Made by a program: the position numbers and the translations under genes. 64,000 nucleotides of DNA from DATCJA01 sp963734635 (GTDB lineage Bacteria > Acidobacteriota > Vicinamibacteria > Vicinamibacterales > UBA2999): assembly GCA_963734635.1 (NCBI GenBank), contig CAVTIA010000007.1, positions 1-64,000 of the forward strand, read 5' to 3'. The notes below the pieces were generated by a model. The model searched no databases, was not told the origin of the DNA, and worked only from the letters and a program-made list of their open reading frames with translations. Position 1 is the stretch's first letter, and every line of letters begins with the position of its first letter. Below are positions 53,362 through 61,729 of the stretch, in pieces.

Positions 53362-54772
53362 CGCTGTCGATTCGGTCCCACGCTTCCGGATTGCGGGCGC
53401 AGCTGCCGCGAACGTTCCTGTCGAGCCAGTCGAGGATCGGCTGCAGCACCTCGCGATGGTTCTTCTCGACCATCATCATGTGGCTGTTGCCGTTGATGCC
53501 GACGTTCGCCAGCCGCAGCTCCTCAGCCACCCTCACGCCTGCCTGCTTGAGAAACGCCGGCGCGCCCGGATTGCCCGGTGACGCTGCTCCGGCCGCAGAC
53601 GTGACGGTCAGCACCGCGACATCGCGCCAGTTGGGCAGCTTGCGCGCTGGCTCTTCCTGAAGGAAGTAGCCGCCTCCATCGACCTCTGAATCTGCAACCC
53701 AACGTGTCCGGAGCTCGGTCGGATCTTTCAGCGGTGGATCCCACGTCACGGGAATCGTCGACATGCCCCAGCGGTTGCCCGCACTGAATCCGGAACCGCC
53801 GCCTTCGATCATCACGGCCGCCTTCACGAGCTGCGGACGCGCCTCGGCCACCAGCAGTCCGAACGATCCGCCGGCCGAGTGCGTGACGATGATTGCGGGT
53901 CCGATCTTGTCGAGCAGCTCGGCGCCCGCGGCTCGCCACTCGGTGTGAGCGAGGTTCGGCGGACCGGGAGGTTGTTGGTTTGCCGGTGTCGGAGGTGCCG
54001 CTTGCTGCCCACCGCCCGGCGCCCCCGCAGCGCCGGCCGCAGGCTGCGTGCCACCGCGTCCGCCGGCGGGCGCGGCACCGCGTCCCGCTGCCGCGGGCTG
54101 CGGAGTGACGACATAGCTGCCGCCTTGCGATGCGAGGAACTGCGCCACTTCAGGCGAACCGGGAATGCCCGGGCCTGGCCACTGCGTGTGATGCCTGCGG
54201 TATGGATCGGGATTGTTTGCCCCGCCCACCGGATAGATGAACTGCCCCTGCAACCCCTCCATCGTCCCGGGGCGATCGGGGATCGCGCCGTGCAGATCCG
54301 GATGCTGCGGAGACCGTCCGTGCCCGGGCCGGTCAACGACGTACACCCTGTAGCCCTCGGCGACGAGATACTGGAACCAGCCCGGTCGTCCGTCGGGTGT
54401 ACCCATCCAATCGAGGCCCTGCCCGCCCCCTCCGTGCACGAGCACAATGGGGAACGGCTTCCGCACGCGCGCGGGGACCATGTACTCGACGTACATCTGC
54501 TGCCCGCCGATGAAGCTGCCCCGCGCTGTGTCAGCGCGCTTCACGTTGACCCACATGAAGCTCCATTCGGCGAGATCGAGCGGCAGCGTTTTCGCTCCAG
54601 ACAGCTCGGCGAGCGCCGCCTGCGCGAGGCTCGACGCAGCTGCCGGACTCGCGACCAGTGGATCGAGCGCAGCCGCTGCGACACCGGCAACGCCGAGCGC
54701 CGCTGCGCGGTTCATGAACTCGCGGCGGCTGATTCGGCCACTGGCGTAGCTTTCGTACAGCAGGCTGATCAT
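53358..54772 (-). CDS. Tat-exported alpha/beta hydrolase, first of a tandem pair
   Basis: About 470 residues. The N-terminus has a twin-arginine signal (RISRREFMNRAAALGVAGVA). The hydrolase domain has PIVLVHGGGGQGLDWMG, DRPGHGRSPQHP, IVTHSAGGSFGLLVAEARPQ (Ser299) and GINGNSHMMMVEKNHREV with the His. Residues about 224-273 are an Ala/Gly/Pro/Gln-rich insert, probably a disordered lid linker. As sequenced the frame does not stop near the next gene but runs through it to 52805 as nonsense; one base lost or gained near 53415 would end it in TGA at 53358, overlapping the downstream ATG. I therefore use 53358. Confidence 0.78.
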
Positions 54773-54774
54773 CT

Positions 54775-55623
54775 TTACTGCCCCGTTCCTACGACCGGAG
54801 CTGTCACTTCACACGCTCTCGGGTTGAACTTCGCGCCATCTGGCTCACGCTTGAACTGCGTACTCAGCATCAACGGCATGTTCAGATACGTCGGATCCTC
54901 GACAATCGAGGTCAGAATCAGCCAGGAGTCACCGTTAGGTTCATCGGTGCGATCGAAGAACTCCGTCAGCATCGCGGTGCCGCTGTACGGGACACCATTG
55001 CGACGAAGGTATCCAGGCCTCATGCGCGTCGTGATCACTTTCAGCGAGCCGCTCAGGCGCGCGGCTTCGGCAGCTGCCAGCTGATTGCCACCCGCTCCGA
55101 CCACTCCCTGGCCCTGCGCCACGGTTTCCCATTCCGCCAACGAGTGCCCCTGCCACTGCGGCTGCGCAGGGGGCTTGGTCGATCGGTCGAACCGGAACAG
55201 GCGTGTCTGCTGCCCGTTGTCGATGTCGAACCGCAACGTTGTCTCGTCTTGCCACGTGACGCGCAGGCGCACTGGCAGCCTCATGATGCCCGCTGCACCG
55301 AACGCTCGGCACGGCTCGCCCGCTGCGATGTCCTTTGCCGGGTCCCACTGCTTGGCAGCCGCGGTGCCCGCCTCGTTGAGCGGCAGGCTTGCGGTATCAC
55401 CTTTCGGCGGCGTCACCATCCTGAAGCGCCAGTCCTCGGTGATGACGCTGACCCAGTAGCCGGTGAGATCGACCGGCGCCGCCGCGCGAGGTGTCTTCGG
55501 CGGCGTACTCGCAGGAGGTTGCTGGGCCACAACGATGGCAGTGGAGAGACTTGCCACGAGGAGCCACGTAACCCACGCCCCGACGCACCGACCACAAAGG
55601 CCACACAGACGGACATAGCTCAT
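54775..55623 (-). CDS. Secreted protein hypA, copy 2 (unknown family)
   Basis: 282 residues with a signal peptide (AWVTWLLVASLSTAIVVAQ). The mature part opens VDLTGYWVSVITEDWRFRMV and TPPKGDTASLPLNEAG, and contains RLPVRLRVTWQDETTLRFDI, SLAEWE and GYLRRNGVPYSGTAMLTEFF, then ILTSIVEDPTYLNMPL. It is a paralogue of the protein at 57604-58392 and shares its C-terminal motif with the two hypB proteins. I read it as a lipocalin-like beta barrel; no function is known to me. It is six bases after MBL copy 2 and two bases before the Tat hydrolase. Confidence 0.75.
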   Translation of the reverse strand: MSYVRLCGLCGRCVGAWVTWLLVASLSTAIVVAQQPPASTPPKTPRAAAPVDLTGYWVSVITEDWRFRMVTPPKGDTASLPLNEAGTAAAKQWDPAKDIAAGEPCRAFGAAGIMRLPVRLRVTWQDETTLRFDIDNGQQTRLFRFDRSTKPPAQPQWQGHSLAEWETVAQGQGVVGAGGNQLAAAEAARLSGSLKVITTRMRPGYLRRNGVPYSGTAMLTEFFDRTDEPNGDSWLILTSIVEDPTYLNMPLMLSTQFKREPDGAKFNPRACEVTAPVVGTGQ

Positions 55624-55630
55624 CGCCGTT

Positions 55631-56617
55631 CTACTTCTTTTGCCCTTGCTGGCTCAGATCGCGGTAGACCGCCTCGAGAAACATCTCGCCGGTCCATTCG
55701 GGCTTCTTGCCGTAGATTCCGTCGTACTCGAGCGTCGGTCCGGCCGCCTTGACCTGCTGCAGCGTCATTCCCTTCGCGACCATGGCCTGAACGCGATCGC
55801 GAATGATGGTGAGCATGTCGCGGTATTCGAGGACGTCGGCCTCGTTCGCGACGCGTCCGTACGCCGGCACCACACGTGTGCCGCCCATCTGATTTCGCTC
55901 GGGAACCGTGATATCGAGCAGGGTATTAAGCGCGGCGAGCTCACCCTGAATCGAGCCGCCTCGCGAACCGTCGATGAGCGGGTACATGTCGTTTCGATAA
56001 ATCTCGCCGGCGCTCACGACGTCCGAGCCGCGGAAGAAGACGAACAGATCGCCGTCAGTGTGCGCGTTCGGCTGGAAGAGCAACTGGACCGGCTCGCCGT
56101 TGGCGAAGATGTCCTTTCTCGGCGTGAAAAAGCTCGATTCGGGCAGCGCTTCGCCAACGAGTGGCGGGAGCAGCGGCGTCCCTTCGACCATTCGGTTGTA
56201 AGTGTTCTCGTGCGCGATGACGGAGGTGCCCGCGTTCTGGGGTGGCCCGCCTGCCCTTCCAGTCATGGGTAGACGCGCCCCGGCGGCTTTGACGATCTCG
56301 CCGTTGCCTCCGATGTGATCGGGATCGGGCCCGGTATTCACGAGATAACGAATCGGCTTGCGTGTCAGGTGCCGCACCGCCGCAAGGAGCCGATCCGTCT
56401 GCCCCGACGCGCCGGAGTCGACGATCACCACACCCTCGTCGCCGTGCTGTACGGTGACGTTCGCGCCACCGCCGACGAGCATGTACACGTTCTTCTGGAC
56501 GTGCACGATCTCGACGCCCTCTATCTTGACCGTCTCGGGCCATTCGCTTTCCAGCGCGCGTCGCGTCGGCACCTGCTGCGCGCGAACGGTCGTCACGGCA
56601 GTAACCGAAGCGCACAC
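55631..56617 (-). CDS. MBL-fold protein, copy 2, with altered metal ligands
   Basis: 328 residues with an N-terminal signal-like segment. The fold is clear: GVEIVHVQKNVYMLVGGGAN, DEGVVIVDSGA, KPIRYLVNTGPDPDHIGGNG, LLFQPNAHTDGDLFVFFRGS and DVVSAGEIYRND. The canonical HxHxDH is here GxDxDH (Gly96, Asp98, Asp100, His101), and the bridging Asp of the AGD motif is Glu (AGEI). At least three of the usual metal ligands are therefore changed. Its tandem paralogue at 58389-59387 keeps them all. It may be non-catalytic or bind metal differently. Confidence 0.82.
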   Translation of the reverse strand: MCASVTAVTTVRAQQVPTRRALESEWPETVKIEGVEIVHVQKNVYMLVGGGANVTVQHGDEGVVIVDSGASGQTDRLLAAVRHLTRKPIRYLVNTGPDPDHIGGNGEIVKAAGARLPMTGRAGGPPQNAGTSVIAHENTYNRMVEGTPLLPPLVGEALPESSFFTPRKDIFANGEPVQLLFQPNAHTDGDLFVFFRGSDVVSAGEIYRNDMYPLIDGSRGGSIQGELAALNTLLDITVPERNQMGGTRVVPAYGRVANEADVLEYRDMLTIIRDRVQAMVAKGMTLQQVKAAGPTLEYDGIYGKKPEWTGEMFLEAVYRDLSQQGQKK

Positions 56618-56686
56618 CAGTGACGTGTAGAGCGCAGGCTTACCTGCGCGCTACGTTCTGTGACCGTGTATCTCTCTGGCTCACGA

Positions 56687-57557
56687 TCAATTCGACCCCC
56701 GCTTCGCAGCCATCTCGGCCAAAGCCTTCCGCAGGATCGCTTCGTACTCGGGATAGATCGTCTCTTTCCCGCCCTGTGTCGCCTCGAACGGCAGACCGTG
56801 CTTCTTCGCGAACTCGTCGTGCCGGGTGCCCAGAGGGTAATGCGGCACGTATCCTTGCTTGTGGCCCGCCACTTCGTCGACCACTTCGAAAATGAACCGT
56901 TGGTCGATTGTGATGTTCGAAGTGCGCACCCAGTGCGAGGTGCGTATGAATGGCTCTTCGAGATAGACGGGATCGTCCACGATGGTGGCGAGCGTCAGGA
57001 AATCGCCATGGCGGATGAAATGTTCGGTCATCGTTGCATGAGCGCTGGCCGGGACGCCGTTGCGCTGGATCACGCCGTATTTCATGTGCGTCGTCGTGAC
57101 CGTCAGCTTGTTGCCCTCGACCTTGCCGGTTGAGAAGCCGTCCCATGTATGTTCGGCGTACTCGGAGGGATGCGGACGGCCGTCCATCCAGATCACGCGA
57201 TCGTCGCGCCCGAAGATGCCTTCAAGTGTGAAAGCGATGAGCGTCTGAGTCACCGGATCCGTGATCTTGTTGATGCGCATGTCCGGCCCAGGGCCGCGCA
57301 TGAAGGTACTGCGCCGGATGGGGCTTCGCCATGTGCTCGGGGAGCGACAGGATGGACGCGTCCCAGCTCGAGGCTTTCTGACGCGCGGCGGCGTTGATCG
57401 GAAGACCCGTATAGTCGCCAAGCTCCGCGCCGGGATTGCGGTGGGGCTGGTCCTCATGGATTCGTCTTCCCCACTCCCCGGAAATATCCACCTGCGCGAA
57501 GGTAGGAGCAGCGACGAGTACGAGTGCGACAGCGAGGAACGGGACTCGAAGTGGCAT
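56687..57557 (-). CDS. Secreted protein hypB, copy 2, one frameshift
   Basis: About 289 residues when one extra C near 57307 is removed. The N-terminal frame has a signal peptide (PFLAVALVLVAAPTFAQ) and DISGEWGRRIHEDQPHRNPG, LGDYTGLPINAAARQKASSW, LPEHMAKPHPAQY. The other frame continues FMRGPGPDMRINKITDPVTQ, WMDGRPHPSEYAEHTWDGFS, GVIQRNGVPASAHATMTEHF and DFLTLATIVDDPVYLEEPFI. It is a paralogue of 59402-60265 over its whole length. The indel is in an otherwise well-kept sequence. Function unknown. Confidence 0.75.
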
Positions 57558-57574
57558 GTAACGCTCTCCAGTTC

Positions 57575-57608
57575 CGTAGGGCGGGCCTTTACGGTCCGCC
57601 GGGCTACC
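57575..57608. repeat. Family B hairpin repeat
   Basis: GTAGGGCGGGCCTTTACGGTCCGCCGGGCTAC lies in the 46-base gap between hypA copy 1 and hypB copy 2, exactly at the boundary between the two tandem modules. It resembles the units at 15721-15818. Confidence 0.6.
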
Positions 57609-58392
57609 CGACCTTGCAAGGCGACGGGCTCCACTTGGAGCCGTCGGTTTCCTTCTTGAAATGCGAACTGGTCACGAAGTCCTGATTCAAATATCTCGGA
57701 TCGGTCACGATCGTCGTGACGGCGAGCCACTCGTCGGCGTTCGGCGCGGCGAAGCGATCGAAGTACTCGGTAATCACCGCCCCTTCGCTGTACGGAACGC
57801 CGTTCTTGCGGAGCCATCCGCCAGTCACTCGCGTGGTGACAACCTTGAGATTCGCTCCGGGCGCCGGTCCGGTCTGAGGACCACCGCCGCGCCCCCCACC
57901 AGCACCGCCGCCGGCTCGAGCGGGACGTTCCCATTCGGCCAGCGAGAATCCCTGCAGCGAACGCGCGGCCGGCGGCTGTCGCGACTTGTCGAAGAGCAGG
58001 CGCCGCGTCTGCTGCCCGGCGTCGGTGTCGATCCTCAGCACCGCGTCCGTTTCCCACGTGATGCGCAGCCGCGTAGGCATTCGCAAAAGCGCCGCTGCTC
58101 CGTACGCCTCACATCGTCCATCCTTGGAGATGTCCCACGTATCAGCGACCTTCCGTCCCGCATCGTTGAGCGGCACGCTTGCGTAGTCGCCTTTGGGCGG
58201 CGTCACCATCCTCCAGCGCCAGTCTTCGTTAACGATGGCAACCCAGTAGCCGGCCAGATCTATTGGGGCCGCGGCCTGAGGCGACGGAGGCGGGGCCGGC
58301 GTCTCACCGCCGCGTCCTTGCGCTCCGGCAAGCGAATAGCTCAGAACAACAGCTGCCGCGAGCACGACACGCCTGACTCCCATATGCCTCAT
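57604..58392 (-). CDS. Secreted protein hypA, copy 1 (unknown family)
   Basis: 262 residues with a signal peptide (VVLAAAVVLSYSLAGAQ). Mature motifs parallel copy 2: PIDLAGYWVAIVNEDWRWRM, VTPPKGDYASVPLNDAG, RMPTRLRITWETDAVLRIDT, GFSLAEWERP, GGWLRKNGVPYSEGAVITEY and VTTIVTDPRYLNQDFVTSSH. A Gly/Arg-rich loop (about residues 170-185) replaces the longer segment of copy 2. It overlaps MBL copy 1 by four bases, so the two are coupled. Confidence 0.75.
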   Translation of the reverse strand: MRHMGVRRVVLAAAVVLSYSLAGAQGRGGETPAPPPSPQAAAPIDLAGYWVAIVNEDWRWRMVTPPKGDYASVPLNDAGRKVADTWDISKDGRCEAYGAAALLRMPTRLRITWETDAVLRIDTDAGQQTRRLLFDKSRQPPAARSLQGFSLAEWERPARAGGGAGGGRGGGPQTGPAPGANLKVVTTRVTGGWLRKNGVPYSEGAVITEYFDRFAAPNADEWLAVTTIVTDPRYLNQDFVTSSHFKKETDGSKWSPSPCKVG

Positions 58393-59387
58393 CGCCGCTG
58401 GCTCGTTTGTCTCGCCGGCTCACTCAGGCTCCGGTAGACGGCTTCCACGAAGTTGTCGGTCGTCCAGAACCCGGCGGTTGCGCCGTACCGGCCCTCGTAA
58501 TCACGAAGCAACCCGGCAGCCTTGACCTGCTGCAGGGACATCCCCTTCTTGATTGCCTCGACGAAGCGGTCGCGAATGATCGTGTTCATGTCCCGGTACT
58601 CCACGACGTCAGCTTCATCTCCGAGCCGGCCGTGGCCCGGAATCACATACGTGCCTCCCTCCTGCTTTTCCGCCGGTACGGTCAGCTCGATGAGTCGGTT
58701 CAACGAATCGATCACACCCTGGAAGCTTCCACCCTGCGCGGTCTGCACGATCGGGAAGGTAGTGTTTATATAAACGTCCCCGGCGACGATGACGTCCGAC
58801 TTCCGGAAAAACACGATGACGTCGCCGTCGGTGTGCGCCGCGGGCTGGTGCAGGATCTGAACAGCCTCGCCGTTGAAAAACAGATCCTTGGCCTCCGTGA
58901 AGAACGTGCTCGTCGGCATGGCGACAAACGGAGGCGTGGGCTGCATTTCGCCCATCCGGATCTGCGTGTTCTCGTGCGCAACGATGTTCGCCTGCTTCGA
59001 CGCATCCTGGCCGACCTGTGCTGCAAAGTTGCCCGCCACGATCGACTCGCCTGCCGCAGTCACTTTCGCGTTGCCGCCCGTGTGATCGGGATGGAAATGA
59101 GTGTTGACGATGTAGCGTATTGGTTTGTCGCCGGCGATCTTTTTGATCTCCGCGAGAAACTTGTCGGCCAGCGGCTCGACCATCGTATCCACGACGAGCA
59201 CGCCATCGTCGCCAATTGAAACGGCGGCGTTGAACGGTCCGCCAACGAGCATCCAGACGTTCCCTTGGACGTGAAAGGAGTGGATCTCGGTGCTCGAGAA
59301 ATTCGGTGCCGCAGTCGTCTGAGCATCGACCCGAGGCACCAAAGTGATCGATGCCAACAGGGCGCCTGCGATGAATACGCGGGTCAT
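58389..59387 (-). CDS. MBL-fold metallo-hydrolase, copy 1, intact metal site
   Basis: 332 residues with a signal peptide (VFIAGALLASITLVPRVDA). The metallo-beta-lactamase motifs are complete: RYIVNTHFHPDHTGGNAKVT (His97, His99, Asp101, His102), HQPAAHTDGDVIVFF, and SDVIVAGDVYINTTFP with the bridging Asp. It is an exported hydrolase, perhaps for an ester, lactone or thioester. It starts 14 bases downstream of hypB copy 1. Confidence 0.88.
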   Translation of the reverse strand: MTRVFIAGALLASITLVPRVDAQTTAAPNFSSTEIHSFHVQGNVWMLVGGPFNAAVSIGDDGVLVVDTMVEPLADKFLAEIKKIAGDKPIRYIVNTHFHPDHTGGNAKVTAAGESIVAGNFAAQVGQDASKQANIVAHENTQIRMGEMQPTPPFVAMPTSTFFTEAKDLFFNGEAVQILHQPAAHTDGDVIVFFRKSDVIVAGDVYINTTFPIVQTAQGGSFQGVIDSLNRLIELTVPAEKQEGGTYVIPGHGRLGDEADVVEYRDMNTIIRDRFVEAIKKGMSLQQVKAAGLLRDYEGRYGATAGFWTTDNFVEAVYRSLSEPARQTSQRR

Positions 59388-59401
59388 GATGCGGCGCCGT
59401 C

Positions 59402-60265
59402 TTATCGTGATGACGCGGGCTCTGCTGCCCGTTTGACAAACTCCGGCAACGCGGTCTCGGCACCTCCCTTTACTCCTTCCAGAGAAAGGTGGTGCTTCGT
59501 GGCGTATTGCTCGGACCCGTCATTCGTGTTCGGTAAGTGATGCGGGACAACGCCGGTAGCCCGGATTACTTCATCAACCGATTCGCATGGATAAGGCTGA
59601 ACTTCTCCATTGAGCTGCAACCTGAACCCGTTGGTCTTGACGAGCGGCTCGGTGAGATACACGGGGTCGGAAATCATGTAGACGTGCGTGAGGAAATCGC
59701 CGTGACGGATGAAGCGTTCCTCCATCGTGGCACGGTCGCTCAAGGCAAGTCCGTTGCGCCTCATCCATCCTGCCTTGAGATGCGTGGTTCGCACGACCAG
59801 CACCGGGCCGTCCCAGCGGCCCGTCGAAAAGCCCTGCCAGGTATGCGGCGCATACTCCGGCGGATGCGGACGGCCATCCATCCAGATCTCGCGCTTCTGT
59901 TCCATCCATTGAATCTGCGTGTTGATCTTGACGAGCCGTTGCGTGGCATCGTCGAAATCAAAGCGCAGTCGGAGGTTGCCAACGCCGCGGAATCCATAGG
60001 TCGACGGATGCGGCTTGCACTGATGTTCCGGGAGCGTCAGCAGTGATGCGTCCCAGGCGTCGGCGCGGGCACGAGCGGCATCGTTGATGGGCAGCCCGGC
60101 GTAATCACCGACCTCAGGACCTGGGACGCGCTCGGGTTGATCCTCGTGGAAGATAGGCGCCCACACGCCGTTCATGTCGATCTGAGCGAACGCAGATCCG
60201 GGCAGTGCGACCATCACCCAGATGGCGGCCATGCCAACAATTGGATGCACGTACTTCATCGCCAT
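59402..60265 (-). CDS. Secreted protein hypB, copy 1 (unknown family)
   Basis: 287 residues with a signal peptide (VGMAAIWVMVALPGSAFAQ). The mature part has DMNGVWAPIFHEDQPERVPG, GDYAGLPINDAARARADAWD, LPEHQCKPHPSTYGFRGVG, WMDGRPHPPEYAPHTWQGFS, RTTHLKAGWMRRNGLALSDR and FLTHVYMISDPVYLTEPLVK. It is the paralogue of 56687-57557. The ATG at 60265 has GAGG nine bases upstream. It opens the first hypB-MBL-hypA module, about 100 bases after the dehydrogenase-like gene. No known function recognised. Confidence 0.75.
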   Translation of the reverse strand: MAMKYVHPIVGMAAIWVMVALPGSAFAQIDMNGVWAPIFHEDQPERVPGPEVGDYAGLPINDAARARADAWDASLLTLPEHQCKPHPSTYGFRGVGNLRLRFDFDDATQRLVKINTQIQWMEQKREIWMDGRPHPPEYAPHTWQGFSTGRWDGPVLVVRTTHLKAGWMRRNGLALSDRATMEERFIRHGDFLTHVYMISDPVYLTEPLVKTNGFRLQLNGEVQPYPCESVDEVIRATGVVPHHLPNTNDGSEQYATKHHLSLEGVKGGAETALPEFVKRAAEPASSR

Positions 60266-60363
60266 TACGGGATACCTCACCGGCCAAGCTGGCGCCTGCG
60301 TCGGAAATACACTCAACCAATATCCCTGTCAAGGCGCGCGGTGAAGCCTTCCGGGCGAACGCC

Positions 60364-61729
60364 TTATGTCGTCGGAGCCACGATCGTCGCGACGACCGTG
60401 CGATCTGCGGCCGCTTGATACGCCTCACGAGTCTTTTCGAGCGGATACGTCGCCGACGCGAGCGTTCTCATGTCGAGTTGTCCGGTCTCCATCAGCCGGA
60501 CGTAGCGGGGGCAATCACGTCGATCGTTGGTGCCGCCGCCGGTGCCGGGCCAATGGTGCTTCGCACCGTCAGCCCATTGCGACGCCGAGATCTGCACCAT
60601 CGCGCCCACCGGGTGACCGACGCTGCACGTCACCAGCGTCCCGACTTGCGATTCGAGCTCCCAGCATTGCTGCAGCGGCAGCAGGCCTGTCGGGTCGGGT
60701 CCCTGTTCGACTTTCGGCGGAAGCCTGTCGCCGCCGACGGCTTCGATGATGTGATCGGGGCCGATTCGGCCGCCGCCCGCCCATCGCCGATCCGTCTTCA
60801 TCCTGCACATGTCGCGAAGGTGCTCGACGAGGCTGTCGCGGAATTGGTCCGCGTTCGCGCGCCGCTCCCTGGATGCGCGTGCGCTCACGGTACTGATTCG
60901 GATCAACCACGTCGGTTGCGCCCAACTTCAACGCGATCTCGCGCCTGTATCGAATTGGCTCGACGACGATGATCCGCGATGCCCCTTTGATCTTGGCGCC
61001 CTGCACCGCCGACAGACCGACGGGACCGGCGCCGAAGATGACCACGTCCGACGCCACATCGACAGGGCAATTCGTCATCGTCATTCCCAGACCGCAGCCG
61101 CCCACGCACGTGAGCATGGCGATCTGGGCCGCGGGCACGTCGGTAAAAAGCGGCGTGACGTACTCTTCGTTGGTGATCATCAGGTCCGACATCGCGCCGG
61201 TATACGAAAAGACGGGCGTGTTCCCCATGTCGCACGAAGGCCCCGGGTTTGCGGCACCTCCGTTCATGCATTTGTCGGAACGCCCCCGCAGGCAGTTGAA
61301 GCAACGTCCGCAAGCCGCGTGGAGATTAACGATCACGCGATCGCCGACACGCGTACTGATCACCTGCGGGCCTACCGCTTCCACGATGCCGACACCGCCG
61401 TGACCGACGATCGTCGCCTGGTTGATCGGGATGCCAGGTACCAGAACCTGGTCAACGCTCGTGTAGCAGGTTTGCGCGGCTTCCGTGCGCATCAGAACCT
61501 GGCGTCCGCTCAGTGGACGAACCACCAGCGTTTCCACGGACGGCACGTTCGTGCCGTATTTCACGAAGGCACGAAACCGCCGCCCGCCCTGGTTGTTCGT
61601 GAGAACCGCCGGCGCGCTGCCCTGGGCTTGCAGGGTTTCGCTCCCGAGCAACGCTGCGCCACCGCCAATGGCGGCGGCGCCAGCGGTCTTCAGAATACGT
61701 CGCCGAGAGACGCCGCGCCGTCTTGCCAT
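60364..61729 (-). CDS. Tat-exported zinc alcohol dehydrogenase-like protein, frameshifted
   Basis: An MDR-superfamily dehydrogenase of about 450 residues. It has a twin-arginine signal (VSRRRILKTAGAAAIGGGAA) and a GroES-like domain with structural-zinc cysteines (CGRCFNCLRGRSDKC) and catalytic Cys in AAQTCYTSVDQ. A Rossmann part follows: DVVIFGAGPVGLSAVQGAKI and IIVVEPIRYRREIALKLGA. The frame breaks at about 60870-60895, and QLDMRTLASATYPLEKTREA near the C-terminus is in the next frame. The usual GHE is GHG (GHGGVGIVEAVG), losing a catalytic-zinc-shell Glu. Periplasmic export with a bound nicotinamide cofactor would be unusual. Confidence 0.8.
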
